Shown: positions 36,206 to 45,201, counted from the first letter of the stretch. The stretch is 64,000 nt of DNA from Raoultibacter massiliensis (GCF_900199545.1 NZ_LT962671.1:1263145-1327144); one strand, 5' to 3'. The notes: generated by a model not told the origin, from the letters alone. A program made the numbers and translations.

Positions 36206-36236
36206 TAAAAAAAACGGTGCGACCTCTCGTCACACC
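36206..36236 (-). terminator. Riboswitch expression-platform terminator
   Basis: CGGTGTGAC and GTCGCACCG (minus strand) pair around GAGAG and are followed by eight T. The 5' arm overlaps the 3' end of the manganese aptamer, so aptamer folding and termination are mutually exclusive. Confidence 0.8.
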
Positions 36237-36345
36237 GCAAGTCTTGTCAATTAAGGCCAGCCAGCTTCTCGAAAAAGCAGTATGTTGACATGGCCGCAGC
36301 TATTTCGCCGCCGACTACTCCCCTACGGGTTTCGGGTATCCTACC
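36230..36345 (-). promoter_or_regulatory. yybP-ykoY manganese riboswitch
   Basis: On the minus strand the leader contains GGGGAGTAG (36315-36323) and GTCAACATACT (36279-36289), the two conserved loops of the yybP-ykoY Mn2+ aptamer. The closing segment GACAAGACTTGCGGTG follows. A terminator comes next, and then mntP, the best-known target of this RNA. Boundaries are approximate. Confidence 0.88.
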
Positions 36346-36357
36346 ACATAACGCGGC

Positions 36358-37218
36358 CTACGCGAAGAGAACTTCCCCCTCGCGCCTGAAAAACCCTTCG
36401 CCAACCATATCCGCAAGAATGGATTCGAATTCCGCTCGGTCCATTCCGCCCCGCCCTGCCTCGCGTTCGAACTCCTCGAGATGCGCGAGCAGATCGTCAG
36501 GGGCCATACCCGGATCGGCGAGCACGCATCTGAGCATCTCTGCACGCTTCTGGCGCCTCGATCCCTCGAAAGCGCTCTGCTTCGCGTAATGCGCGCTTCT
36601 GCGCGAAGGATTGACCGTCGTCTGCTTGAGGTGCGCGCCCCAATCGAGCAGGGCGTAGTACCACGCACGGGGCCGATCGGGCGGGCACGTGGCCTCGACC
36701 AAGGGCTTGAGCTCGCGATCGGACACGGTTTCCGCATCGGGAAACAGCTCATGGATGAAAACGGTTCGAACGTTCGTCTCGATGTACACCGAAGGCTTGT
36801 TATGCGCGAAGGCCATGACACCCGCTGCGGTGGCCTGCCCGATGCCCGGCAGCTCGACAAGCTCGTCGAAAGTGGGGGGAAGTTCGCCCGCATACCGCTC
36901 GGCGCACTGCTCTGCAGCGCGTTTCAGGGCGAGGGCGCGGCGATTATAGCCGAGACCCTGCCACTGCTCGAGCACCAGCGCCGTATCGGCCGAGGCCAGG
37001 GCATCGATCGTCGGAAAAACGCCCAGAAAGCGATCCCAATGCTTGAGCACGCGAACCACCTGGGTTTGCTGCAGCATGACCTCGGAAACGAGCACGCTGT
37101 AAGCGTCGTCGATGTTGCGCCAGGGAAGCTCGCGGTAACGCGAACCCCCCTCAGCCCAAACGCGCTCGACGAAGCGCTCGAGTTCGCGCTCGCTTACATC
37201 GCATCCGCTTTCCATCAC
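36358..37218 (-). CDS. mutY: MutY-like adenine glycosylase without Fe-S cluster
   Basis: This 286-residue HhH-GPD glycosylase has MutY features: the catalytic Glu46 in SEVMLQQTQVV, QGLGYNRRA, and the helix-hairpin-helix LPGIGQATAAGV. Two features are unusual. The Asp of the family (VDGN/LDTN) is Glu147 (IETNVRTVF). The C-terminal C-x6-C-x2-C-x5-C loop is missing, replaced by a basic stretch (NPSRRSAHYAKQSAFEGSRR). The C-terminal NUDIX-like recognition domain of standard MutY (about 350 residues) is also absent. It may be an adenine glycosylase of a minimal subtype or have another specificity. The start is GTG/ATG at 37218/37215. Confidence 0.82.
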   Translation of the reverse strand: MMESGCDVSERELERFVERVWAEGGSRYRELPWRNIDDAYSVLVSEVMLQQTQVVRVLKHWDRFLGVFPTIDALASADTALVLEQWQGLGYNRRALALKRAAEQCAERYAGELPPTFDELVELPGIGQATAAGVMAFAHNKPSVYIETNVRTVFIHELFPDAETVSDRELKPLVEATCPPDRPRAWYYALLDWGAHLKQTTVNPSRRSAHYAKQSAFEGSRRQKRAEMLRCVLADPGMAPDDLLAHLEEFEREAGRGGMDRAEFESILADMVGEGFFRREGEVLFA

Positions 37219-37233
37219 CGAGCCGGTCCTCCG

Positions 37234-37767
37234 CTAAACCGCTTCGACGCGATCGGTGGCTTCGGATTCGGCGGCTGAACCGCCCGAAGAGGCGATCCGC
37301 TGCGTGCACGTCCATTTCTCGTACTGGCCCTCGGGTCCCAGCACCTCGATGATCTTCGGGTGCTCGTCGCCTAGGGTGAGGATATCGGAGAGGGTGAACG
37401 ACGCGAAATAATCGTTCAGAAGCTTGTCGGCTCCCTGCCACACGCGATTGTACGCGCAGCCGCCCTGCTTCTCGCAATACTCGGGATCGACGGAGCACAA
37501 AGCGACGCTCACCGGCCCCTGGACCGCCTCGAGCACATCGAGCAGCGTCACTTCGGCGGGATCGCAGTTAAGCACCAGCCCGCCCCGCGCGCCGCGGACC
37601 GTCTTGATGAGACCGCCTTTCACGAGGTCGTGCTGAATGCTGCGCGCAAACGCATACGGTATGTCCTCTTTCTCGGAAATCTCCGAGACCGAAACGTACT
37701 GTTCGCCGCTCTCGAACGCAGCGCGGAGAATACGGCACGCGTAATCGCAGCGTCGTGTTACATCCAT
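37234..37767 (-). CDS. Rrf2-family Fe-S transcriptional regulator
   Basis: This 177-residue protein has the Rrf2 winged helix (DYACRILRAAFESG; SVSEISEKEDIPYAFARSI; GLIKTVRGARGGLVL) and three conserved cysteines in CSVDPEYCEKQGGC, the cluster-binding arrangement of IscR/NsrR/RsrR-type sensors. It likely responds to iron-sulfur status, NO or redox. The tail from about residue 150 is Ser/Glu-rich and unlike the family core. The start at 37767 is three bases after the upstream gene's stop, with GGGGGA as ribosome site, so it forms an operon with the AAA-like gene. Confidence 0.9.
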   Translation of the reverse strand: MDVTRRCDYACRILRAAFESGEQYVSVSEISEKEDIPYAFARSIQHDLVKGGLIKTVRGARGGLVLNCDPAEVTLLDVLEAVQGPVSVALCSVDPEYCEKQGGCAYNRVWQGADKLLNDYFASFTLSDILTLGDEHPKIIEVLGPEGQYEKWTCTQRIASSGGSAAESEATDRVEAV

Positions 37768-37770
37768 CGG

Positions 37771-39276
37771 TTAGTCCCCCATCCCATTCAGAAGGTCGTC
37801 AATCCGGTCAATCTGAGCACGGAAATCTTCGATTACAGCATCTTCGAGCTGTCGGTACTCTTCGGAATCGAGCGGCTGGTAGGCCGCAAGCTTCTCAAAC
37901 ATGTTGTCGGCCGTTACCGGCATGTAGCGGCGAGCGACCAGGCTCGCCTTGTACGCATCCTCGACCGCTTCGCGAGCGGCCATGTAGATGTCGAATCGCG
38001 ACATACCCGCCGAATACCGCACAAGCGCGGACCGATCGATGGAACGCATCGACGGATGCTCCGATGCGATCCGTATCCACAGATCGGCACGCTCCGAAGG
38101 CGAAGGGTCGTCGATGTCGACCACCGTCACCGGATCGAGCAGATCGTAGAAGAACCCGTCGATTTCTCCGTCGCCTCCCGCGGAGGCGAGCACGTACACT
38201 TCGGGATTCTCCACCGCCGAACGGATGAGGTTGATAGCTTCGCGCGCTCCGCGCGACAGCTGGGCGTATGCGAACATGCCCATCTCGTCGGAGCCGGCAT
38301 CGGCAAGCGGGGATCCCCACAGATCGACGTCCTCAAGCACCAGGATGCCGCCGCCCTCGAAAGCGTTCTTCGCAGCGTTGAGCTTCGGTTGGTTGTCGGC
38401 CTGCGCCATGACGCACAGCACGGGCATGCCCTGCAGGTTCTCCTCCATGTGCATGCGGATGGCGGGCAGCCCGATTTCTCCGAGCGTGGCCGACATGAAC
38501 TGGTTCGCATCCTCGCGCACGGGCGCGCGGAACAGGTAGGTGTCGATGATGGGCATCTTCTTGAGGCCGTGGCGGACGTTGAGCGTCTCGACGAGCTCTT
38601 GGAACTGAGGGTCGTCCTGCATGCCCACACCGAAGCCGTTCATCGTCTTGACGGCGTCCCGAAACCCCACGATATCGCGATACGTGAGCTTCTCGATGTA
38701 TTCGGCATTCGAAACGGAAGCAGCCTTGCCCTCGGCCTTTTCCGAAAGCTGCGGCTCTCCCCCCGCCTTCTCAATGGCCTTACGCTCCTCTTTGCGGAAA
38801 GGCATGAGGGAGGGGGCTCCCGTCTCGCGGTGCTCGACCTTCATCATGAACGGAGCCGACGAGAGGCCGAGGAAATCCTGCGAGATCATATCGGTCATAT
38901 CCTCGAGATCTTCGCGCGTGAGCCCGAACTCTTCGAGTTTATCGAGGGCGAGGCGCTGCAGCTGCTCGGCGCACTCCGCGACCTCGTCGGGGGTCATGTA
39001 CGGCTCGAGCTTCTCGAAGATGTATTCCGCCAAAGAGCGTTCTTTGAGCTTGCAGGCAAGACGCCATGCCTGGCGCAGCCCGTCAATTGCCGCATCGTTG
39101 GGCATGTAGGCGCCGTGCGTCGCCTTCTCGAAGGCCGCTAAGTAGAGGTGCATGCCCAAAACGGCATCGCCCGCTGCGCACGCCTGGGCGGCGCGGCGCA
39201 GGTATTCTGCCGCCGTGTTGTTCGTATCGTTGTTCTGGCTTGGTGAGCTGTTCGTATCCGCATCGTTTTCAAACAT
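37771..39276 (-). CDS. Degenerate AAA+-like protein
   Basis: The 501-residue product is not a named family. An N-terminal helical region (TPR-like, about 20-115) is followed by a charged linker and a C-terminal part with the outline of an AAA+ module. It has a Walker B-like GGGILVLEDVD, a segment resembling sensor regions (PEVYVLASA), and a helical lid (SERADLWIRIASEHPSM). No GxxxxGK[ST] Walker A is present, so ATP hydrolysis is doubtful. It may be a scaffold that kept the AAA fold. The start at 39276 follows AAAGGGGTGA. Its own promoter lies at 39447-39475, and the Rrf2 gene is downstream. Confidence 0.75.
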   Translation of the reverse strand: MFENDADTNSSPSQNNDTNNTAAEYLRRAAQACAAGDAVLGMHLYLAAFEKATHGAYMPNDAAIDGLRQAWRLACKLKERSLAEYIFEKLEPYMTPDEVAECAEQLQRLALDKLEEFGLTREDLEDMTDMISQDFLGLSSAPFMMKVEHRETGAPSLMPFRKEERKAIEKAGGEPQLSEKAEGKAASVSNAEYIEKLTYRDIVGFRDAVKTMNGFGVGMQDDPQFQELVETLNVRHGLKKMPIIDTYLFRAPVREDANQFMSATLGEIGLPAIRMHMEENLQGMPVLCVMAQADNQPKLNAAKNAFEGGGILVLEDVDLWGSPLADAGSDEMGMFAYAQLSRGAREAINLIRSAVENPEVYVLASAGGDGEIDGFFYDLLDPVTVVDIDDPSPSERADLWIRIASEHPSMRSIDRSALVRYSAGMSRFDIYMAAREAVEDAYKASLVARRYMPVTADNMFEKLAAYQPLDSEEYRQLEDAVIEDFRAQIDRIDDLLNGMGD

Positions 39277-39446
39277 CGTCTCTCACCCCTTTTCGCTCGC
39301 GTATCTTGTACGGTTCATAAATGTGTAAGTTCGGGTATCATTTTAGTATGTCCGCGCCGAACGCATACGGTAAAGATCGTATTATGCAGAAATCGTCACA
39401 CAACCGAAAGGAGACCATCGCTTCCTGCACGCATATCGCTTCCAGC

Positions 39447-39475
39447 TATATATAATATATTACAGTATAGTGCAA
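39447..39475 (-). promoter_or_regulatory. Promoter of the AAA-like/Rrf2 operon
   Basis: On the minus strand TTGCAC and TATATA are spaced by 17 bp within a very AT-rich stretch. The leader to the start at 39276 would be about 165 nt and shows no further clear structure. Confidence 0.6.
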
Positions 39476-39490
39476 CCCCAGGAAACACGG

Positions 39491-40306
39491 TCAGTTCCAA
39501 TCGAGAATCTCCCAGCCTTTTCGCCGCGCGGCGCGTGCCAGCGGCTTATCGGGCGTAACCGCGTAGGCGTGCTTCGCCGAAGAGAGCAGCGCGCAATCGG
39601 AATGGTGATCCCCGTATGCGTATCCGAGCTCCCAATTCCCCTCGCCGTAACGCTCGTCGGCATAGCGGCGGATGGCGGCGATCTTCTCTTCACCCTCGAC
39701 CGGCAGACCCTCAACCTCGCACGTATAGCAGCCCGCTTCGTCAACGCGCATTCGCGTCGAAACCTGATGGGAGAATCGGTGGAGCTCCATCGCGCGTAGA
39801 ATGATCGGCTCGAACGTGGCCGAGACGATCACGACGTCGTGACCGGCAGCCGCATGGGCGGCCATCGTCTCGTCGGCTTGCTTGCGAAAACGACGATCGA
39901 CCTTCTCGTCGTAAAACGTGCGCATGAACGCGTCCGCATCCTCGCGCCGCACGCCGAGAAACGCCCTGAACACCAGTCCCCGCACCCAGCTTTCGTTCTG
40001 GGGCAGGCGCAGCTTGTAAGCCGCCGCCCACAAAAGGATCCTGAGCACCACGCTGTTTTCGAGCATGTCGTGCTGCATCAGGTAACGGACGAGCATAACC
40101 GGCGAATTGCCCGAGATGCTCGTGCCGTCGAAATCGAACACCGCAAGCTGAACGGGAGCGCCCGCCGCCTGAACGGCGCCATCGGCCGGCTCCGGCGTTT
40201 CAAGCGCCGCAGCCGGACAGCCGTCCTCGCTCGCAGCGCATACGCGCATCTGATCCGACGATATTGCCGGATCAGATGCGCTTTCTTCATTTCGAGTATC
40301 TGCCAT
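39491..40306 (-). CDS. HAD-superfamily phosphatase (subfamily IB)
   Basis: This 271-residue protein has the HAD motif I DFDGTSISG, motif II with the conserved Ser/Thr in VIVSATFEP, and motif III/IV in YAYGDHHSDCALL. These define the IB group that includes phosphoserine phosphatase and SerB-like enzymes; the substrate is open. The first 50 residues are low complexity and contain a 14-bp inverted repeat, so a start further in (for example the ATG at 40249) is possible. The ATG at 40306 has only GGGGC directly before it. It is transcribed alone. Confidence 0.85.
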   Translation of the reverse strand: MADTRNEESASDPAISSDQMRVCAASEDGCPAAALETPEPADGAVQAAGAPVQLAVFDFDGTSISGNSPVMLVRYLMQHDMLENSVVLRILLWAAAYKLRLPQNESWVRGLVFRAFLGVRREDADAFMRTFYDEKVDRRFRKQADETMAAHAAAGHDVVIVSATFEPIILRAMELHRFSHQVSTRMRVDEAGCYTCEVEGLPVEGEEKIAAIRRYADERYGEGNWELGYAYGDHHSDCALLSSAKHAYAVTPDKPLARAARRKGWEILDWN

Positions 40307-40368
40307 GCCCCAGTCTCTACGGTTTGATTCGACGCGTAAAGGATCGCAGGCATGCGCGGGCGCGCGGC

Positions 40369-42237
40369 CTAGTCCTCCACTTCGTCGATGCAGTCAACGA
40401 ACTGTGAATTATACAGCTCCGAGTAAAAACCGCCAAGTGCGAGCAATTCCTCATGGGTTCCCTGCTCCACGATATCGCCGTCGCGAATCACGAGGATGAG
40501 ATCGGCGTTTTTGATGGTGGAGAGCCGATGCGCGATCACGAACGACGTGCGACCCCGCATGAGGTTGTCCATCGCCTTCTGGATGCGCTCTTCGGTTCGC
40601 GTATCGACCGAGCTCGTCGCCTCGTCCAAGATGAGCATGCGGCGGTTCGCAAGAATCGCCCGCGCGATCGTGAGCAGCTGGCGCTGACCTTGGCTAATGT
40701 TGCTCGCATCCTCGTTGATCTCCATGTCGTAGCCGCCTGGCTGCGTCTGGATGAAGTGATGCGCGTAAGCCGCCTTGGCCGCAGCCTCCACCTCCTCGTC
40801 GGTCGCGTTGAGATCGCCGTAGCGGATATTCTCGCGGATCGTGCCTTTGAACAGCCATGTATCCTGCAGAACCATGCCGAACATCGAGCGCAGATCGTCC
40901 CGCGCGAAATCGCGGATATCGTATCCGCCGATGCGGATCGAACCTGAATTCACATCGTAGAAGCGCATGAGCAGCTTCACCATGGTGGTTTTGCCCGCGC
41001 CGGTGGGTCCGACAAGCGCGACGGTTTGACCCTCGGTCACCTTCGCCGAGAAATCGTTGATGACGATCTTGTCGGGCGAATAACCGAAGCGCACATGGTC
41101 GAACTCGACCTTGCACTCGACCTCTTCCGACTTGACCTTCACATCGTCGCGCGCCTCCTCGGGTTCCTCGAGGAATTCGAACACGCGCTCGGCGGCAGCG
41201 GCCATCTGCTGGAGCACGTTGGACACCTGCGTCAGCTGCGTGATGGGCTGCGTGAAGTTCTTCACGTACTGGATGAACGCCTGGATATCGCCGACCGTGA
41301 TGACGCCCTGCACGGCAAGGAAGCTGCCCGCAACGGCCACGGCGACGTAGCCGAGATTGCCCACAAACGTCATGATCGGCATCATAAGACCCGAGATGAA
41401 CTGCGATTTCCAGGCCGATTCGTAGAGCTTGTCGTTCGTCGCGTCGAAGCGCGTCGCCGCAGCATCTTCCTGATTGAACGCCTTCACGATGGCATGGCCC
41501 GAAAACGTTTCCTCAACCTGTCCGTTGATCGCACCGAGCGTTTTCTGCTGAGCCTTGAAGTAACCCTGGCTTCGCTTGACCACCACCATGATGAGGACGA
41601 TGGAGATGGGCACCATGACCACGGTTATGAGCGTCATGAGCGGGTTGATCGAGAGCATCATGACGAACACGCCGATGATGGTCGTGATCGAGGTGATGAG
41701 CTGCGTAACGCCCTGGTTGAGGCTCTGGCCGAGCGTGTCCACATCGTTGGTGATGCGCGAAAGCGTATCCCCCACCGAGTTGCGCTCGAAGTACCCCATG
41801 GGCATGCGGTCGATCTTCTCGGATATGCGCTTGCGCATAAGATAGCTCGTCCGCTGCGAGACGGAGCTCATCATCCAACCCTGCACGAAAGAGCACAGAG
41901 CCGAGAGCAGATACAGGCCGAGCGTGAACATCAGAATCCGCGCGATCGCATCGAAGTCGATGCCGCCGGTTCCCGCAATCTTCGCCCCGATGCCGTTGAA
42001 CAGCTCGGTCGTAGCCGTGGAGAGGACCTTCGGCCCCACGATGTTGAAAATGGTGGAACCGATGGCGAACACGAACACGATGACTATCGCAACCTTGAAG
42101 TTGCCCATGAATTTGAGCATCTTCAAAAGCGTGCCCTTGAGATCCTTCGGCTTCTCTCCCGCCATCATCGCTCCGGGGCCGTGATGGCCTCCGCCGAATC
42201 CGCGCCGAGGCGGTCGCTTCGTTTCTTCCGCGCTCAT
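40369..42237 (-). CDS. ABC exporter half, permease-ATPase (second subunit)
   Basis: This 622-residue type IV ABC exporter half has six membrane helices followed by the nucleotide-binding domain. The N-terminus is Gly/His-rich. Walker A is GPTGAGKTT, the signature reads ISQGQRQLL (LSGGQ variant typical of one side of heterodimers), Walker B is MLILDEATSSVD, and the switch His is in AHRLSTIKNAD. Its ATG overlaps the upstream stop (ATGA), so it is made together with the partner at 42234. The pair likely forms a MarR-regulated multidrug exporter. Confidence 0.95.
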   Translation of the reverse strand: MSAEETKRPPRRGFGGGHHGPGAMMAGEKPKDLKGTLLKMLKFMGNFKVAIVIVFVFAIGSTIFNIVGPKVLSTATTELFNGIGAKIAGTGGIDFDAIARILMFTLGLYLLSALCSFVQGWMMSSVSQRTSYLMRKRISEKIDRMPMGYFERNSVGDTLSRITNDVDTLGQSLNQGVTQLITSITTIIGVFVMMLSINPLMTLITVVMVPISIVLIMVVVKRSQGYFKAQQKTLGAINGQVEETFSGHAIVKAFNQEDAAATRFDATNDKLYESAWKSQFISGLMMPIMTFVGNLGYVAVAVAGSFLAVQGVITVGDIQAFIQYVKNFTQPITQLTQVSNVLQQMAAAAERVFEFLEEPEEARDDVKVKSEEVECKVEFDHVRFGYSPDKIVINDFSAKVTEGQTVALVGPTGAGKTTMVKLLMRFYDVNSGSIRIGGYDIRDFARDDLRSMFGMVLQDTWLFKGTIRENIRYGDLNATDEEVEAAAKAAYAHHFIQTQPGGYDMEINEDASNISQGQRQLLTIARAILANRRMLILDEATSSVDTRTEERIQKAMDNLMRGRTSFVIAHRLSTIKNADLILVIRDGDIVEQGTHEELLALGGFYSELYNSQFVDCIDEVED

Positions 42238-44387
42238 GCGGCATCACCTCCTCCCAGTTCAGCAGCCGAGAGCTGCGACAGGGCAATCTCCCGATACGGC
42301 TCGCAATCGGCCATGAGCTCCTCGTGCGTGCCCTTCCCGACGACCTTTCCCTCGTCGAGGACTATGATCTGATCGGCCGAAAGCACCGTCGAGATGCGCT
42401 GGGCCACGATGACGACCGTCGCTTCGCCAAGCTGGTTATGAAGCGCCTGGCGCAGATCGGCGTCGGTCTTGTAGTCGAGCGCCGAGAAGCTGTCGTCGAA
42501 CAAGAACGCGCGGGCATCGGTCGCAAGGGCGCGCGCAATGGCGAGCCTTTGGCGCTGCCCACCCGAAACGTTGGTGCCGCCTTGGGATATCTCGCTTTGG
42601 AATCCGTCTTCCTTCGATTCGATGAAATCGCTTGCCTGGGCGATGGAGGCGGCGAATTCGATGCGGTCTTCGGGCATGCCCTCATCCGAATACGCGATGT
42701 TCGAAGCCACGGTTCCCGAGAACAGAAACGCCTTCTGGGGAACGTAGCCGAGCATGCTGCGGAGCTTTTCCTGAGAAAGCTCGCGCACGTCGACGCCATC
42801 GATGGTGATCGACCCGCTCGTAACGTCGTAGAAGCGCTCTATGAGCTTTACGACCGTCGATTTGCCGGAACCGGTCGACCCGATGATGGCGGTCGTCTTT
42901 CCGGGTTCAGCGGTGAAGTCGACGTGTTCGAGCACGCACTCCTTCGAATCGGCGTACTTGAAGCACACGTCGTTGAACGCGATGCGCGCACCGCCCGCAG
43001 GCTCGATTCTCCCATCCTCGCTCGACGAGGGATCGCAGATCGTCGGTTCGGTTTCGAGCACCTCGTTCACGCGCTGGGCGGCGACATCGGCGCGCGGCAG
43101 CATGATCGAGATCATGCCGATCATCAGAAACGACATGATGATGACCATCGAATACGTGATGAACGCAATCATATCGCCGGTCTGTATGGTGCCGGCATCG
43201 ATGTAGGAACCGCCGACCCACACGATGAGAACCGAGATGCCGTTCATCACGAGCATCATCACGGGCATCATGAAGGTCATGACGCGATTCGTAAACAGCT
43301 GGGTTTTCATGAGCTTCGTGCTCGCGTCGTCGAAGCGCTCCTCTTCGAACTGCTGGCGATCGAAGGCGCGGATGACAGGCAGCCCCGTAAGTATCTCGCG
43401 CGATACGAGGTTCACCCGATCGATGAGCTTCTGCATGATCTTGAACTTGGGCATGGCCACCACCATGAGAACGGCGACGAGTATGCCGATGATGACCACC
43501 GCAACTACGATGATCCAGCTCATGGCGAGATTGGTCTGCGATACCATGATGATGCCGCCGATGGCGAGTATCGGCGAATACAGCACCATGCGCAGCAGCA
43601 TGACCGTTACCATCTGAATCTGCTGGATATCGTTGGTGCCCCTCGTGATAAGCGATGCAGCCGAGAAGCTCTGAACCTCTGCGTCCGAGAACGAGATGAC
43701 CTTCTTGAACAGCCGTCCGCGAAGGCTGCGGCCTATCTTGGCCGCGGTTCGCGAGGCGATGAGGCCGATGAATATGGCCGCCACCATGCCGAGCGCTGCA
43801 AGGCCGAGCATGATCGCGCCGATGCGCAGCAGGTAATTCATCTGCATGGCGCCCATATCGTAGCCAAGCTCCTCGTACTCGCCGATAGCAGCTTGGATGG
43901 CCTGCTGCTCGACCAGGGAATCGCCCACTTCGCCCATCTTCGCTTTCGCCTCGTCGACCATTTCGAGAAGCTGGTCTTTGGTGACCGCGCCCGAATCGTA
44001 GGCAGCCTTGAGCTGCGCGATATCGAAATCGGGGATCTGGCCGGCGTAATGGATGGAAACAAGGGGCATGGCCATGATCGAATCGAGCTTTTCGATTTCG
44101 CTTCTTCCCGTGTCGTTGAGCCGGTATGTTCCCTGATCGCTTTCGGTGTAGGCAGCGCGGACCTTCGCCTCGTCTTCCGCAGGCAAGAGCATGCAGACTT
44201 CGTCGAACGTATCGGCGCGCATCTCGTCGAGTGCAACGTGTTCGACGCCCGATTGCTGGATTCCAACATCGACGATATGCGATGTATAACGCGGAAGCGA
44301 GAGGTCGGTAAACGCCTGCACTACCAGCAGGAGCACAACCAGCAAAACCGCGAGCTTGGAATCCTTGAGATAACGGATTATTCGCAT
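42234..44387 (-). CDS. ABC exporter half, permease-ATPase (first subunit)
   Basis: This 717-residue partner of the following gene is longer than usual because of an insert of about 110 residues between helices 1 and 2 (TLS-type outer loop from VDVGIQQSG to about YLLRIG). Walker A is GSTGSGKST, the signature VSGGQRQRL, Walker B AFLFDDSFSALD; the Walker B catalytic Glu position is Asp-Ser (DDS), which points to the degenerate site of a heterodimer. The start at 44387 has AAAAGGAT upstream. The MarR gene precedes it by 34 bp. Confidence 0.95.
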   Translation of the reverse strand: MRIIRYLKDSKLAVLLVVLLLVVQAFTDLSLPRYTSHIVDVGIQQSGVEHVALDEMRADTFDEVCMLLPAEDEAKVRAAYTESDQGTYRLNDTGRSEIEKLDSIMAMPLVSIHYAGQIPDFDIAQLKAAYDSGAVTKDQLLEMVDEAKAKMGEVGDSLVEQQAIQAAIGEYEELGYDMGAMQMNYLLRIGAIMLGLAALGMVAAIFIGLIASRTAAKIGRSLRGRLFKKVISFSDAEVQSFSAASLITRGTNDIQQIQMVTVMLLRMVLYSPILAIGGIIMVSQTNLAMSWIIVVAVVIIGILVAVLMVVAMPKFKIMQKLIDRVNLVSREILTGLPVIRAFDRQQFEEERFDDASTKLMKTQLFTNRVMTFMMPVMMLVMNGISVLIVWVGGSYIDAGTIQTGDMIAFITYSMVIIMSFLMIGMISIMLPRADVAAQRVNEVLETEPTICDPSSSEDGRIEPAGGARIAFNDVCFKYADSKECVLEHVDFTAEPGKTTAIIGSTGSGKSTVVKLIERFYDVTSGSITIDGVDVRELSQEKLRSMLGYVPQKAFLFSGTVASNIAYSDEGMPEDRIEFAASIAQASDFIESKEDGFQSEISQGGTNVSGGQRQRLAIARALATDARAFLFDDSFSALDYKTDADLRQALHNQLGEATVVIVAQRISTVLSADQIIVLDEGKVVGKGTHEELMADCEPYREIALSQLSAAELGGGDAA

Positions 44388-44421
44388 GGGTATCCTTTTC
44401 GAATCGTAAGTTTCGTCTTGT

Positions 44422-44922
44422 CTATCGTTTCGTGCGCGGGCAATGATGATCGACGCGTTCGATCTTTCCCGCCTCCGCTTGTTTTTCATGGAAGTCGAGT
44501 ATCTTGTGCAAGGTGGCGACCATGTGGTCGATATCCTCGATCCCCACGTATTCGACCATTTCCGTCAGGTGCTGTTCGCGCATCTCATCGGCCTTCTGCG
44601 CTATCTCGTAGCCCCGTTCGGTCAATTCGAGCGAGACGGCCCGGAAATCGTCGCTGACGCGATGGCGCTCGACGTATCCTTTTTCCTCGAGCAGCTTGAG
44701 CGTCTGGGAGAGCGCACTCGGCGTCATATGCATGCGCTCGGCCAGAAAGCGCGGCTGCACGATCGGCTCGCCCTCTTCCCGAGCCGTATAGATGCCAACG
44801 ACCACACGCGACTCCGTGAAGGTCAGCCCTTCGGGCGTGAGGAACGGAACGTACGCCCCTTTCCTGAACCGCCTCATGATCTCGAGCAGACCCTGCTTCG
44901 TCTCTTTCGGTAAACCAGCCAT
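44422..44922 (-). CDS. MarR-family regulator of the ABC exporter
   Basis: This 166-residue winged-helix protein has the MarR core (ESRVVVGIYTAREEGEP...RFLAERMHMTPSALSQTLKLLEEKGYVERH; DDFRAVSLELTERG). Position as first gene of the exporter operon implies autoregulation and drug-responsive repression. The ATG at 44922 has GAAGGG upstream. Promoter and a symmetric operator candidate lie at 44998-45037. A second inverted repeat is in the leader at 44948-44989. Confidence 0.93.
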   Translation of the reverse strand: MAGLPKETKQGLLEIMRRFRKGAYVPFLTPEGLTFTESRVVVGIYTAREEGEPIVQPRFLAERMHMTPSALSQTLKLLEEKGYVERHRVSDDFRAVSLELTERGYEIAQKADEMREQHLTEMVEYVGIEDIDHMVATLHKILDFHEKQAEAGKIERVDHHCPRTKR

Positions 44923-44947
44923 TGCGCGCCCTTCTCATATTTCGCAA

Positions 44948-44989
44948 GCATGCGGTGGGCATCGCCGAGCTCCAATGTCCACCGCATGC
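44948..44989 (-). repeat. 11-bp inverted repeat in the marR leader
   Basis: GCATGCGGTGG and CCACCGCATGC are separated by 20 bases between the promoter and the MarR start codon. It could form an RNA hairpin or bind protein. No T-run follows. Confidence 0.5.
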
Positions 44990-44997
44990 CAATACAA

Positions 44998-45037
44998 TTT
45001 AGCTTCTAAACATTATCACTCCTTAATTGTTTTGCAA
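44998..45037 (-). promoter_or_regulatory. Promoter and operator of the MarR-ABC operon
   Basis: On the minus strand TTGCAA (45032-45037) and TAATGT (45010-45015) are spaced by 16 bp. TTTAGCTTCTAAA (44998-45010), a symmetric repeat, overlaps the expected transcription start, as is usual for a MarR site. Confidence 0.6.
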
Positions 45038-45201
45038 CATCACCACGACGTCGTAAGAAATCTTTCACAGTTCGCACACGCGATTGCGGCGAAAGGCCGC
45101 AAAGAAGAAGAGAAATTACGGGTAAAGCGCCTTTCGGCGGGAACGGCGCCCGCCCGAGGCGCAGTTCGGCCTGCGCCGCGAAGTCCAGGGCCCTGGCACT
45201 G

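Noticed and set aside
42324..44657. 777-codon plus-strand frame antisense to the ABC exporter
   Set aside because: It is a shadow of a clearly identified ABC transporter and contains no motifs.
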